Numbered from the stretch's first letter, positions 11,193 through 24,559 are shown. The stretch is DNA of 64,000 nt from Pagrus major (GCF_040436345.1 NC_133223.1:5741847-5805846); one strand, 5' to 3'. Translations and numbers: made by a program. The notes: generated by a model from the letters alone, not told the origin.

Positions 11193-14100
11193 AAGATTTC
11201 AGACATCCCTTTTCTTAAATTACCCTTTAAAAGCCTAAAAGTAAATATGTGGACAAAATATGATACAGTCACTAAGCTGAAATGATACAAGTTTGTGGCC
11301 TACAGCAGCAAATGCATGTATGTTAAAAGGCAGGTAATAGTATCATCTACTGTTTGTATTGCGTAACCAGGTGAAAGGACAGCAGCAGGTTGCAGTACAT
11401 CACATACTGTAAAGACACAAGACAACATCAGCTGCCATTTGGTGATTTCAGAATTTTGAACTTTTCAGTGCTTTTACTCAAAATCTGTTGGAACAAATAT
11501 AACACCATGTTGTGCATAAACTCTGATTTTAGTCACATCTTCAGCTTTTTCACACAGATCACAGGCATTCTTTTAAAAACAAAAGAATATCAGGCCCTCT
11601 AGGTCAAGTATAGAAAAAAGGATACATCATAGATTTAAGCAGGAGGTAGAATAGAGCATTCATGACACATTCGGAAAAAAGATTGAGGTTTTCTTACCTG
11701 TGAGGAAAGAGTGCAATACAGACAAGAACTAATTAGAAAAAAGAAAGTAGGGACAATACTGCATGTACTACTATACACTACAATGGACTGATGGAATTAT
11801 TCCATCTGTTATACACAAATATGCCAATGTAACATATAACAGGTGTACTCCTTATTCTACGTTTGTATGCACATCTTTTTTTAAATCATCATGTAAAGTA
11901 CTTTAAACTGCATGCACGCTGCACTTGATAACGGCCTTTGATGCAAAGTTCACGCAAGGTTTGCACTGGCTCTGACCCTTGCTCCTGTAAGTGTCGTTAA
12001 CCATATTTTATTTTGAGGGGATTGTATCAGTTTAGCTTGCGTTATACTTTGATACATGGAGTTTGGAGCATCTGCTGTTTGTAAGTCCAAACTTTGCCTG
12101 GTTCAAATGGAAGTGTTTCCTAACTAGTGTATTTTTAAATGGGTTGCACCATTTATCTTACCTGTTAAGAGTAAAACAGTAGAAGAAGCAACTAGCCAAA
12201 ACTTCATATATGCCAACTATAATGTACATTTTGAAGATTTTAAAGTACATTTAAAAAAATAACACTACATTCCTCAACTTACAAGCTAGTAACATTTGAC
12301 TGAATTAGTAAATAGCGGCACATTAGCATAATTCCCAATCATTTTAAACTAGGCTTTAAGGATCATACTTATTCAGGAATACTTTGAAATATTATTCCTC
12401 TTTGTATGCAAACATAAATAAACCTACAGTAATACCTACATTTACAAAACCTTCTTTTTTTAGACATCCCGTTAACGTAGTTGTTTACTCTTTATTGGAT
12501 GGTGCCTGCCATTGGTCCAGTGGCCCATTATCCAAAAACCAGATTGTACAGAATATACCCCACTGGACCAAAAGGCCTTTTGTACAAAAAATACACACTC
12601 TGGTATCACTGATTCGTTCATGTGACTTAACTGCTGTAACTATAACGTACACCATCACGCCAACTGGGACTGCTGGTCAGCGTCAGGAGTACCAGGATGG
12701 TTCACCATCAGCTGATGTGTGAGGGTGTGCACATCCAACCTCATCCAAGACTGCCTGGAGGTATTATAGCTGATGATTTTAAAAATGCTCCGCCCCATAT
12801 TGACAATGGTACACTTACTCTTTGTAAAACCAGTTCTCCGAGGAAAAGGGAGGACACAGCTTCAACCCTTCTGTCAGGGAACTTACTGAGTGCATCAGTG
12901 GTACACGCCATCAGCTTGCAGGTAAGTACCACAAACTGCATTCCTGATAATGCCACTCAGTTGTTGCAGTCCACCCCTGTGAATGCAGAGTAAAATCATC
13001 AACCATATTATTGGAAGGATACAGACAATCATGTCATAGCAATACAATAAAGTTGCATTTGTTGTACTTAAATAGCTACTCCTAAAGGTAGAGTTCACCA
13101 TTCCGGTGAAATGTCGATAATATTTGAGCTCAACAGCCAGTCAATTACACACCTCCCTCTTGGTCTTCTGCAGAAATGTGTTATGGCTAGTTCCCATTAA
13201 CAGATTGAGGTCTGTGAGACTGAGCAACAATTTGCTGAATTGAACGAAAAGTATACTGCATTAGAAGTGCAGGCTCTACCTTTAATTTTAATCACTTACA
13301 TTTAAGACTAACATTAAATTTAACTTCAACCTACTGCATGAAACTCAAATTACATCTTAAAATGCTCTTTTTGGGCCCTAGAGTAAAAATGAAAATCAGG
13401 AGCCTTTGGGGAGAATGTAATGAGCAGTTGATAACACTTTATATTGCCTAACTGAACATAGAAGACAACACATGGCCCAAAATGACCAAACAATTACTAG
13501 ATGTCCTGTTTCTGTAATAGTTAAAGTCTCACTAACTTTGATATTAATCATTGTTCTAGGACACAACTGATGACAGTGGTGAGAGGAGGCACTTATCTAG
13601 GTGGCTGGCTGGGTTGTGCCAAAAATTTCTGAAGAGCCAGAAGTTATTGTGTGTGCAGAATGTGAAAGTCACAAAGAAATACATCACCTCTGCCAGGCTG
13701 CTTTGTCTATCTAAAACCTTTGAATGATGCACTTATAATGTTAGGGTCTCATCAAAAAATCCTCCCTACAGTATAGGCCACAAAGAAATTAACGCAGAAG
13801 CTGGAGGCTTCTGTCAAAGAGAGCGGTGAATTGAGTGACCTCCAGCACATCCGTCCTGCCCACTCAAAGGCAATCGAAAGGGTGGCATTAGATAAATATA
13901 TGATGTGTAGGATGGGGTCGAGCTAAGAGCCTACAATCAAGAAGATGCTCAAAAAACAGAAAGACTGGTTTGACTTCTTGCTTTATTCAGATTGGTCATT
14001 CTCTACTTCAGCCCTTCGCTTCTTGCCTTGTCTAGCATTGCAAGCTGCTTTTGGTATAGGTGGAAAAAGAAGTTATAGCTGCACTTTCTCTGCATTTCTT

Positions 14101-16420
14101 GTGTGACTAGCACACTAATGTAGTATAGCTTTAGTAAAATATCTGCCTAGCTTTGTGGAAGACTGGTCATACACAATGAGTACATGGAGGTAGGTAGGTA
14201 GACAGGTAGCCGTCCAGTCATTTAATTTAGGGACATGAAATGTTTAGATGGACCTAGAACAACCCTGTGGAAGTCTCAGGCAGGATTTTTGGTTAATTTG
14301 ATTTATGATTGCTGTTGGGATGAGCGATCAAGAAAATTAAAAAAGATTTTCAAAAAATATAGCAAAAAAAAACATCTTTTGAAATAAATTAACAACCCCT
14401 AGCTTTAATTTTCATGGAGGGCAGATAGTTATTTGACCTGCGTTGTCATCTATAGTCAGGTGACCTTCATCATCGTGGTAACAAGACTGAAATCGTAAAG
14501 GTTAGGTTTAGGCAACCAAACTACTTTAGGTTTGGGAAAAGATAATGTAACATACATCACATAAGGTACATATGTTAAGTCCATTAACACAAGTCAATGT
14601 TGAATTTTAGTTTTAAACACAAGTCTCCTGGGTCAAAGTCCTGAGTTTGTTTGATCCGTCCATCAACCCCAAACTCAACACTACTCAGATTTTCTGTCTT
14701 TACACTACGTCTGACATTTTTTTTGCATAGTATTTGGACGCATCTGTTTTTCATCATTGTGAGTTTACACTTACAGGAATTGTAACTACATTAAAATTAT
14801 TTAATTCCGTCATTGCTGTTTCCATTTGTCGGTCCCATCAGCTGAGGTTGCATCATGTGCTGATGTGTGGATTTTACATCACATGTTTACTCCGGAACAT
14901 GGATGTTTTCCTTCACACCTCTAATTGGAATGATCCCTCTGAGAATAGAGCTTGCAATCATCTTCATTAATAGAGGAAGGTGTGAATCCTTGACGAATGC
15001 CAGTCATTAAAGAACATCCACATATAGTCTATGTGGATGTTTGTCTTGTTAAGTGCTTGACACAAAACCAGTCTCAGGGGCTTGGGTCAGCCAGGCAGAA
15101 GATGAGTGAGCGCAGAGTTCGAGTTACGTGGGAGCCAATGGGGGCTGAGCTCCCATAAGGTTGGTCTGAGCTCCCATGAAAACAGTAAAAATAATACATC
15201 ACTAATACATTACCAAGAACCATTATTTTAATCACAAATAATACATTTTTCAAATAGACTAAAAGAAACATGTTTTCCAGAGGAACTAGGGACCATATTC
15301 TCTCTGAATGACGGTGACAATGACCACATAGGTCTCTCTCTCTGCAGCGTGCACTGCCATATCTTTTCATATTTAAATTAAATAACTGATCGACTTGACA
15401 CAATTATTGCACAAACTGGGCCGCTGTGTGTGTTTGTGTGTTTGTGTGTGTGTGTGTGTATGTGTGTGTGAAAGTGATGGACTTGGACAATGTACTGAAG
15501 TTAAGTCACTAGTAATAGCAATATCCCAGACTCCCTTAACTAATCGCCTGATTGTAACAGTTGTTGCATGAGGAGAAATTTAACAAACTTTGTGAAATGG
15601 CTTAAGTGAATCCTAAATCATGTCAAATTTCACAAATACAGTAAACAATAACTATAGGCTTCTTTGTCATCCATAGAGAAAGTTTGAAAAAACACTACAT
15701 TTTGAGACTTGTTGCGTTGTGCTGGTGGGAGTGGGTGCGTGGGTGTAAAAGAGGCATGTTATAGAATGCAAAAAAGTTTCCAATTCTTTATTTTCATATG
15801 CATTACAATTACAGTGAAGCAGTCATTGGTATTGAAGTTCTTAATTCTCAGGCTCCCACCAACAATGCTCAACAATATGTATAAAAAGAAAATCACACAA
15901 GTAGGAATGAGTAGCTAAGATGTAAGACAAAATATAAAAAGATTGAAACCAAAGCATATGTTACCAAAGAAATAGAAAATTACTGATCACTGATATTACA
16001 AGCTCACAACATAAACAAGGAACATAAACAGACAGTAAACTGTGGCAGACGACCTAACCATTGTAACTGATGAGAACCTGAGAAAGATGTTGCAAATGTA
16101 CAGACTAAGTGATCTATAGACCTGGCTGCCCATGCAGAGAAGATAGGCGGTGCTGTTATTGTGATGATGGAGCTGTAGAGAAAGAATTAGACTTTATTAC
16201 ACAACATCAAAACTAGACAAATATAACGGAAGAATGTGCAGTTCTTGCTGTAAGTATGTCACTTCCTGCCACAACAAAAGAGAAAACCAGTAGAAAAAAA
16301 TGGCTTGCACAATATTTTACTGCCCTCCTTTTGTTATTTGTTCTTTTATTTTTCATACAGTATATTTACAGCATGCAGATGTGTATGTGGAAGAGGCGTG
16401 GAAATTTCTTGATTCTAATG
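11193..16420. other. Unassigned intergenic DNA
   Basis: About 5.2 kb in which I recognise no gene, RNA or intact transposon. Open frames are short, unrelated to known families and without splice-consistent neighbours. A GT microsatellite lies at 15424-15470. The stretch may contain old repeat fragments that cannot be named by eye. Confidence 0.4.
15424..15470. repeat. (TG)n microsatellite, interrupted
   Basis: Mostly TG dinucleotides with TTTG and TATG interruptions. Confidence 0.9.
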
Positions 16421-16623
16421 GTGCGTTCAGACCAAACGTGAAGAGAATATTCACATTGCGTTACTCCTGCGATTTTGATCGCAGGATAATACATTTTTAC
16501 TTGCATGTCTGGCATGAGTAATTCAAATTATAAAAAAAACACGGGAGAGACGAGAGGGGAGGGGCCTATCCCTATAGATACCAAATACAGTTCTTCCTGC
16601 CATTTCTTTCTGTCACCATCCAT

Positions 16624-17600
16624 GGACGAAATCACAATCATCGCTGCTCTCTACCTGTTGTGAAGTCCAGGAGGTGTCGGAACACCCGACGCTGCCGTGT
16701 CTGGGTCCACAACACCATCCAGAGGTGCTCCTTGAATTTCACTGTCTTCTTCAGGAGCTGCGTCTGGATGAGTGCCGCTTCCAGCGCTACCTGAGGCTGA
16801 CCCCAGTGCAATGACCTGTTGGCTCGATCAGTGCCAGGATTTCCCACAAGACAACTACAGGCATTCCCTCTCTGTTCTGGAGCGCCTGTCCATCTGTTTC
16901 TGGTGATTCTTCATAGGTGTGTCAAAACCAATAAATAGTAACTGTGACCAGCAAGTAGATGTAGACTGAATTAATCAGTCTTGCTATGTCAGTATGAACC
17001 CAAAACAAAGATTTTTCTGATCTGACCGCAATGAGTGGATCAAAAGGACGCCGAACTAACAACGTCTGTCGTCAACTTTTAAAATGCTTGTTCCCTGAAT
17101 GGAGTTCGGATCGATCAGGGCTATGCTGTGCTGAGATTGGAGCTGCTCTATCAACAGTCAAAATAACACAATATAAATTAGGCATAAATATGGCAGCCAC
17201 CTCATTATTTATTCATATAGATGTCTACATACAGTCTCACTTCAAAATTATATATATTTAACTGCTTTTAAGATGAAAAAGGTTCTTCAACTACCGTCTG
17301 TCCCGAGCTCAACTGGTGCTGCAGAACGCCTTTGGGATCCTCTCCTCTCAGTGGAGGCTGTACAGGTGTGCCATTGAGGACTGTCCAGAGGTCGCCGAGA
17401 TGTGTGTGAAGGCCGCCTGTGTTCTACACAACTTCCTGCAGAGGACAACCCAGGAAACTACAGTGAGGGGGAACAACCCGGTTGGTGAGGTGGAGCCACT
17501 GCCGGGTCTGGGGAGAGTTGCTGCAAACTACTCTGCAAGAGAGGCCATCAGGGCGATCTTCACATCAAACTTCTCTGCAGAGGGAGCTGTGCCATGGTAA
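16624..17600 (+). pseudogene. PIF/Harbinger transposase remnant, internally deleted
   Basis: Fragments match the ends of a PIF/Harbinger (HARBI1-type) transposase. From 16624 the frame reads DEITIIAALYLL, then RRCRNTRRCRVWVHNTIQR, then in a shifted frame LLQELRLDECRFQRYLRLT, which is the conserved N-terminal region. The C-terminal part resumes near 17281 with FNYRLSRAQLVLQNAFGIL, SSQWRLYRC and ACVLHNFLQ, the end of the DDE_Tnp_4 domain, and stops at 17600 after a GAVPW tail. The middle, with most of the DDE catalytic core, is replaced by about 400 bp of unrelated AT-rich sequence. At least one frameshift and one early stop occur in the N-terminal half. A possible terminal sequence, GGTGCGTTCAGACCAAACG, begins near 16420. 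It is dead as a transposase. Confidence 0.75.
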
Positions 17601-19789
17601 AACAACGTGTAGTAACCAAGCACACCCAAACCGGCTCTTTTAAGAGTGGGCAATCTTACTGTAATTTTACTATACACTGTGTGTGTGCACTGTGCAGACA
17701 GGTCATCAATTCACATTCATGCCATGGAACACATTGTGTCTGCTTTTATCTTCATCCACGGTGGTATATCACATCTTGAGGTAATGCACCCTTAATTCGG
17801 CTGTCTACACAGCATCACAGTGCAAAAACAATCAGAGTAGACTTTATGAAGCAGGTCTTTTACATTTAACAACAATATACATAAATGTAAAATGGTGCTA
17901 TCTGGTATCATTAATATCAGAAACTTTATGCTTTGCAAGACCTTTTTAAGATCATTTATGACAGATCTTTTTGGACAAAACATTTTTTCTTATTCAAGCA
18001 CTGAAAGTTAAATGTATAGCCAAAGCCATAGTTTATATGGTTTTGATTAGTTATGATATTGAAATCAGACGACAAAGATTCATTAATCACACATGAACTG
18101 TATAACACTGGATTACCTCCTCTGACAAGAAACACACGAACATGAACCGTTAACGCCAGTAGACAAATATGCCGGGAAAACCCAACAGTTGTTGCTAACT
18201 TACTAACTAATGACTAATGACTAATGCCAGTGCTAAGTTGGTTCAGATTTGAGTACAACATATGGCTGGAAACATGGAACACATATTTCCGTGACCTACC
18301 AGGTAGTTCTTGCTTACTTTCCTCCATGCAAGCTCCTTTTTTGTAATGTCTCAGTACAAGTAGAGTACAAGTAGAGTACAGTACAAGCTCAAGTAGAGAG
18401 CACAATAGACCATAGTCACACAATAGCCATCTTGCTCTGATATCACGCTCTGGGTAGAAAGCTCAAATGTCTTATTGCTGTGTTACAGGTTGCAAGTCCT
18501 GTTATCTCTCACAGCTTTCTGACTGATCAGCAGCTGACAACGGATAGTGAAAATCTGGGGACTTTGGGCAGTAAACAACATATTTGGTAACTCATTAGCT
18601 TTCCATAGACAACAGCTAATGTTGGTCTTGAACCACTTCCTAATTAGCATTACAGTTAATGTTAATATTAATATTAACAATATGACAGGAATTCATTCTA
18701 AAAATATCAATGCACATCTTACATACATTTATTTAAGCCTGAAAGTGAAATGCAGGGGATATAATCAAACAGTAATACTAACGTTAGTTGATGGGTTATC
18801 AAATATATTATTTTACCTTGAAATATGGCCAAAAGTTCCTCTAACTTTTCACCATCTCATCATCTTCTCAGTTACTGATCAATCTGAAAGCTGGGAATTT
18901 GTTACTATTTATCACATTCTTTATGTTATTCGACTTGCAACTTAGAACATAGCAGCATAACATTAACCCTGCATTTAAGCTTCCCACTCTGAGCATACTG
19001 TGAATACAGTCTATGGGGAGTTTGCAAGCTATGTTGATTGTTGATTTTCCAGCCTCAGCTGGACAATAAACTTGTAAAGTTAGGTTACAGTGTTGCTTAT
19101 TATGAATTGTGGGTGAACACTCGGCTAACGTTTCTTATGTTAGGAGATATGTCATGGAAGGCACGGATCAGGAGCAAGCGATTAGAAAAAAGGCACCTTA
19201 TTTTGAAAGCAGACATCTCAAGGCATATCGGATTTTCTGAATTTGAAGCTCAGTTGTACAAGTGGCACGTCGTGTGTAATTTCTGCTTCATAACAATTAC
19301 AAACCATGTTAGCTGTTTTCACCTGAAGCTAACCTCTGCAGCCATAAAGAACACAGCAAGCCCAGCTAACCAGCCAAGAATTGAGTAACCTGATAAAAAG
19401 TGCTAAAAAAGTATTCTATTCTTGGAAATGAGTGAAGTGTGCAAGTGTACAGAATTTATAATACTGATAGTGTCCTGAGCCTCCTGAAAACACCAATGAT
19501 TGACACTGAATTCAGGCTTGGAAACTTAAATTTTGTTTGGAAATTATGAAAAAAATTACAATTTCAACAGATCATAAATGGTACAGTAATGACCGTAATT
19601 AAGTTAATGATACAAAATAAAAGAAAAAAAAAAAAACATTTTTTCCAGACATGGGGCCCCATTCATAAAACTCTGAAGAGAATTCACACTTTTTGCCCAC
19701 GTACAAATAAGAAAATGGTTAGATAGATCTTAATGAATATGATACTTAAATGTCCATTATAGTGGGTTTTTGTCCTTGCAAAAATGGCA
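17601..19789. other. Unassigned intergenic DNA
   Basis: Nothing recognisable as a gene. A 132-codon open frame at 18547-18945 has AT-driven composition and no family resemblance. This stretch lies between the Harbinger transposase remnant and a Harbinger-type MYB remnant and may be the decayed interior of one element. Confidence 0.35.
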
Positions 19790-20650
19790 GAGCACAGAGG
19801 TACGAGGAGAAATCTCCCAGACTGTGAAACAGACGCATGTGGGGGAGATTGAGGCCAGGAAAAAAGTTTTCTGTGAGAGCCATAACCCTGGCCTCACAAA
19901 CAAAAAGGAAATTTGAGCCAACATGTGGCAGCAGCCGTCAATGCCTTCAGCTTTGAGAGTCTAACCATGTCACAGCCAAAAAGCAGATCTGCCTATATAA
20001 TGTGGTGTTTTGGTCTTTGGTTTTATTTTGGTTTTATTTTGGTTGGACTTCCCGTTTGGTTGCTCACTTCCTGTGTTTCCCCCCGTGCATTTTGGTCAAC
20101 TTCACTAACACACCTGTTTTGAGTTTTCCCTCGTCACAGCGCAGCAGAGAGCCACACCTGTGTCTTATCATCCAATCTGATCTTCCTACAAGAGGCCTGG
20201 AGATGCGCTCTACTGTGCCAGAGTCTTGTTTACTACACACCGTTGGTAATTCAGCTCCAGGCCTTTCGTGTTACTCTAGAGAAAAGATCTGAAATTTATC
20301 TCTCAGTGTTTTGGATGTATTTTGTGTTTGTTTCTCACGTGCCCTCTTGTGTCTTTTTTCCAGTGCCTTCCCGAGGAAACCACCCACAGCTCTCTTCCCC
20401 TCACGACCACCCCCACGCCTCCTTCCCCTGGATCATCACGTTTTCTCATTTCAACAATAAACCTTCTTATTTTTTCACTCATTCTGGTCTCTGGTCCTGA
20501 GTCTAAAACCACCGAACATAACATATAGGCAGATCATAACTGCGACTGGTGGGGGCACAGTGACTGTGGGCCTCTTTCCCACAAATGAGCAAATTGTTTC
20601 AATTGTTGGGGAAGCATCAGGTGTGGTTTATTTTCATGGCCAAAGAAAAA
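19790..20650 (+). pseudogene. PIF/Harbinger MYB/SANT-like accessory gene remnant, split by an insertion
   Basis: Left of 20000 the sequence encodes EIEARKKVFCESHNPGLTNK and, after a frame change, QHVAAAVNAFS. These resemble the MYB/trihelix DNA-binding protein (NAIF1-like) that partners Harbinger transposases. Right of 20523 it resumes with ATGGGTVTVGLFPTNEQIV-like residues and IVGEASGVV, the segment after the MYB domain in that family. The two pieces are separated by about 520 bp that look like a solo LTR. Stops and frame changes make it a pseudogene. It may belong to the same ancient element as the transposase remnant 2.2 kb to the left. Confidence 0.55.
20001..20523 (+). mobile_element. 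Candidate solo LTR inside the Harbinger MYB remnant
   Basis: The segment starts with TG, ends with CA and interrupts a MYB-like reading frame that continues on the other side. It carries AATAAA at 20456-20461 followed by a T/G-rich stretch, as in an LTR R/U5 region. TATA occurs next to both ends, an imperfect candidate target-site duplication. No internal retroelement sequence remains. The family is unknown. Confidence 0.45.
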
Positions 20651-20950
20651 ATATTTAAGGGGAGACACTACAGGTCATGCACGGTTCAGTTTTTAGATAT
20701 TTTATTTTGCTTGCATGTCTTCTTTCAGACTAGTGGAAAGAAAATGCCCAAAATACACATTTAGGTGTTGATTTCTGTTCTGGACATTTACACGGATGCT
20801 GTCAATATTATCATTCTGTATTGTACTCATTCATTTTAGGCCATAGGAGTTTTGTATGGATGTGAAAAGAAAAATACACGTGCACAACAAGATAAATAAA
20901 GACAAAATAAACTTTTGTTTTTTTTTAATGTTTTTTTTAAATGATTAGAT

Positions 20951-20977
20951 ATACATACATACACATACATTTATACA

Positions 20978-21008
<31 letters not shown>
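20951..21008. repeat. (CATA)n tetranucleotide repeat
   Basis: ATAC/CATA units repeated about fourteen times with a few substitutions. Confidence 0.9.
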
Positions 21009-21010
<2 letters not shown>

Positions 21011-21230
21011 CTTATGTATAATAGAACTGTAGGCACCTCATTAAAAAACAGGATCAGTGATGCTATGGCTAAATACAAGATACGTCCTACAATATTATTT
21101 CATTTCCTCAGGAACACAATCTATTTTCTTAAATGAATCTGACTTTAGGGATCTACAATCAGTGCAATCTCAATTTTGGAGGTGAAGTGGTATTGAGTTA
21201 ATTAATTTTACTTTTCTATACCTACTACCC

Positions 21231-21824
21231 CAGGGCAGGCCCTTGGCATAGGCTGTATAGACGAATGCTAAGGGCGCCGTCACCCACGGGGGGCGTGGAT
21301 AAGATATTAGTCTTATGTATAGCACACAGCAAGCATCTGTTTTTTTTATTAAAATGTAACATCCAGTGGTCACATATACTTCTCTTCTCTCTTCAGATGC
21401 ACTTTTAAAATATTTCACCACCACCCCAGTGACACAGCATCAGGTGCTCCTGTCCCCTCTACCTCAGCACAGCAGAGTGACAATATTCTTTAATATGATT
21501 GTGCAATACCTTATTTATATTGTATTTTTAATTCATTTTATGTCACTTGTTTTCGTGTTCACTGTTTTTATTTTGTATGTAAATAGAATATTCTTTAATA
21601 TGTTTGTGCAATGCCTTATTTATATTTTCACTTGTATTTATCACTTGTTTTTTTCTTCAGTATTTATTTGGTGTGATATTTTTGACTTAAAAGAAATAAA
21701 ATCTTGAATACATGCAGTTTCTGTGTGAGTGTATGAAAATTGATTGTGAAATTGACTGCGATGCAAGGGGACACCAGCTAAAATCTTGCCTAGGGCACCA
21801 ATTTGTTCAGGGCTGGCACTGTAC
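21231..21824. repeat. Possible hAT-like non-autonomous element
   Basis: The left end reads CAGGGCAGGCCCTTGG and, at the right, CAGTGCCAGCCCTG appears in inverse orientation at about 21811-21824. AAGGGCGCC at the left and CCTAGGGCACC at the right are further family-like motifs. The interior is AT-rich and non-coding. Ends match only partly, so the boundaries are approximate. Confidence 0.4.
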
Positions 21825-22529
21825 TACTCAGACTAACATTCAAATATAGAGCAAAATTACTGACAATTTAATATCAAAAATCTTTTATTCACTATGCATT
21901 ACATCAATTACAGAAAGTAGGCTTTTTGAATAGGGGCCAATTGTCCTCCGTGTTGGAAGAAACAACCCAGATAGCACACATATGTCTTGCAGATGTTGAC
22001 ACGATGAATAGATACCCAGGAGAATAGGATCCTCCCCATCAGTATCATTTTATACAATGGCCAGTACCATAGTTAAACTACATTATCTTCAAACTACCAC
22101 CATACTCTTTGCTCATGTTGCCCTCCTCTCTCTGGGACGTACTTGTGGCAAACACACACAGTTTAGTCTGAGTAACATGTATTAGGGCATATGGAGATAA
22201 AACAGTATTGTTACTGTGATTATTATCTCCCAGTAACCTCCCAGTGCACAGATGTCCACTGTTAATGAAGTTAAAGCCCTAACAAATTAATGTTATCACT
22301 GCCACTACATGGACTACTAAAGCATGTTGAGTTTAAGTTTCAGATGTAGTAATAACAATGAACACAGCTGGTTTCTGATAGAGACCATGACACATGATGG
22401 TTTAAAATATAAGCATAAGAGAACAACGCTCTTTATCAGGCCATGACACCTTTTGACTTGACTTCAGTGACTTGTTAACAACAGTGAAATTCCATATTCA
22501 CAGAATTTGGGTTACTCACCGGTTAGTTT
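21825..22529. other. Non-coding DNA downstream of TAAR copy A
   Basis: No gene seen. It probably includes the 3' UTR of the minus-strand TAAR, but no polyadenylation signal could be assigned with confidence. Confidence 0.4.
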
Positions 22530-23771
22530 CTACAGTATTTTAGCATCACAAGAGTCATGCTGCAGTATCTTAAGTGTTACAGTGAGTTTAATAGATTTTC
22601 TAAACCAGGGGTAAAATAAGGCATAGATCACAGGGTTCACACAGGAGTTAAAATACATCAGCCACCCTCTGATGGTTGAGGATGAACTACTCTCTTCAAT
22701 ATTCTGGCCTACAAGGGATGGGGAGTAATATGGACAGAAACATATTAGAAACACAATCACTAAAACACCAAGAGTCTTGGCTGCTTTCATCTCAGATTTC
22801 TTAGCAGTTACACACACTGAACTCTGCCGTGTGACAGCTGCGATGTGGGACCTCATAGCTTGAGCCTGAGACACAGCCACCACAAATACTCTCATATACA
22901 GAACTATGATGACAGTAATGGGGGCAACAAAGGTAAAGACAAAGTCAAAAGCTCCTGTGATCTGGTTGAGGACCACTACACACTCTCCATAGCAGGAATT
23001 GTGTGAATCAGGATGTCTCAGAAAGTCCTTTAAAATTACACTGTTATAGAGAATAGAGCATATCCAACACAGACAAACACAGACTTTTGTTCTGCCCAGA
23101 GTAACTCTGGTGGTGTAATGTAGAGGGTCACAAATAGCAAAATAACGATCGATTGATATGAGCACCATATTTCCAACTGAAGAAGAGGTAATGATAAAAT
23201 CTGTAACATAACACAGAGCACACATGAGGTCACCCAGGAACCAGCAAGTTTCTGTCAAAAGGATGTCAACCGGCATCAGCAGGAGGCCCACAAGGAAGTC
23301 TGAGACAGCCAGGGAGACGATGAGAAGGTTGGTGGGGGTGTGGAGCTGCCTGGGGAGGAAAAATCATCAATAAATCACATTATCATCAACAATAGCTTGT
23401 TAATTAATGCAGTAGCAGGAAGGGCATTCGTAGGGATATGAATCTATTCTGGAGTGCCAGGTTAAATTATTTTGTTACAACATTACATTTAAATATATAT
23501 TTCTTTGTAAGAAGCACAAATGGAACATTAACATTAAAAGAAGACATGCAGTTTTCATTCTGAAAATTAATTATTTTGTGCTGAGCATTTATCTGTGCCT
23601 GAAGTGGGAGATGGAGATGATGACAAGCAGGTTGAGAGCTGCAGTGAGCAGAGAGATGAAGGACAGCAGAATGTTAGTCAGCATGGTCTCAGACTGAGAT
23701 GGTGTGGGTTTCCTGCAGGAATTGTTGAGGAGTTTTGGAAAGCAGAGTTCAGCTCCTTTTGTAGTCTCCAT
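22530..23771 (-). CDS. Trace amine-associated receptor (TAAR), copy A, two exons
   Basis: Class A olfactory GPCR for amines, expected in the plasma membrane and cilia of olfactory neurons. Exon 1 is 23599-23771 (start METTKG, N-glycosylation site NNS, TM1) and exon 2 is 22530-23349; together 993 nt and 330 residues. Exon 2 opens with QLHTPTN. Seen motifs: Cys3.25, Asp3.32 (TDFII), DRY as IDRY, Asp5.42 (GAFDFVF), Tyr7.43 and the TAAR fingerprint NSCVNPVIYALFYPWF. The 249-bp intron has a normal CAG acceptor, but the donor at 23598 is GC instead of GT; no usable GT precedes the in-frame stop. The TM6 toggle position reads CFCP, not CWCP. This copy is the most diverged of the four. Asp3.32 with Asp5.42 is the residue pair of diamine-sensing fish TAARs such as zebrafish Taar13c, so a diamine ligand is a reasonable inference. 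Confidence 0.88.
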
Positions 23772-24129
23772 CTTCAGAGAGTGAAGCTGCTGATTTCTAG
23801 CTGCTTTCTGACTGCATCTCTATGTTATACAGCTGATTTATTTATCCCTTTTCCTCTCTCTGAGTTGCTCCTGCTATTTTTTTCTCTCCAGCAGAGACTG
23901 AAGTCCCTCCCTTTATTGCTATAGTCTATCTTTCTCATCATCCTCTGCGAGGACGATTTTATCTTTCTTTAATATCATCATTGTTGGGTAACTTGGTACA
24001 TTACTGCGTTATCTACTGAAGCATTAGAGTACTTTAGAATTACCAAAAATTACAGTAAAACCCCTTTGTGACTCGTTGCACATGTCAGTTATATTGTTCA
24101 GACAGCATGTAGCCAACTGTACATGTACC
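23772..24129. other. Upstream flank of TAAR copy A
   Basis: About 360 bp between the receptor start and a gypsy scrap. It should hold the promoter of copy A, but it does not share the palindromic E-box found upstream of copies B, C and D. No core promoter element could be picked out. Confidence 0.35.
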
Positions 24130-24480
24130 TTTGAATGTATTGACTCTATCGACTCTTGTGTTTAATCTCAAGGTTGTATCCTTGCGCCAACAGTGCCCAA
24201 CGCATCAGTCGCTGGTTGTGGTTGTATCTGTGTTAGGAAGACAAGAGGGTTATGGTCTGTGTATACAACCACGGGAGATGAACTGGCACCAACATACACT
24301 TCAAAATGTTGAAGTGCGAGTAGCATAGCCAGGGTCTCTTTTTCAATGGTGGAGTAGTTCAGTTGATGGCATTTGAACTTGACCAAGAAGTAACACACTG
24401 GATGACACATGTCACCCTCCCCATCTTGTATCAGCACAGCCCCAGCAGGTTTTCCCTGCCTATCTAAGGCAAAGTGGCCG
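24130..24480 (-). mobile_element. Ty3/gypsy RNase H fragment
   Basis: The minus strand encodes AGAVLIQDGEGDMCHPVCYF, LNYSTIEKETLAMLLALQHF and VVVYTDHNPLVFL in order, the RNase H domain of a Ty3/gypsy polyprotein. After this the frame breaks, although traces of the following conserved segment remain in another frame. No neighbouring RT, integrase or LTR was seen, so this is an isolated scrap. It is not obviously part of gypsy element 2; it could derive from a relative of element 1, which lacks this region. Confidence 0.8.
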
Positions 24481-24559
24481 CCTTGGTGATTTTGGCCGCC
24501 GCCTTGGTTGAAAACGGGCAGAAAATGATGGTTTCCAACCATCTTCACACAATAAAAAT

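Noticed and set aside
18547-18945. 132-codon open frame
   Set aside because: Composition follows the AT-rich DNA and no motif or neighbouring exon supports it.
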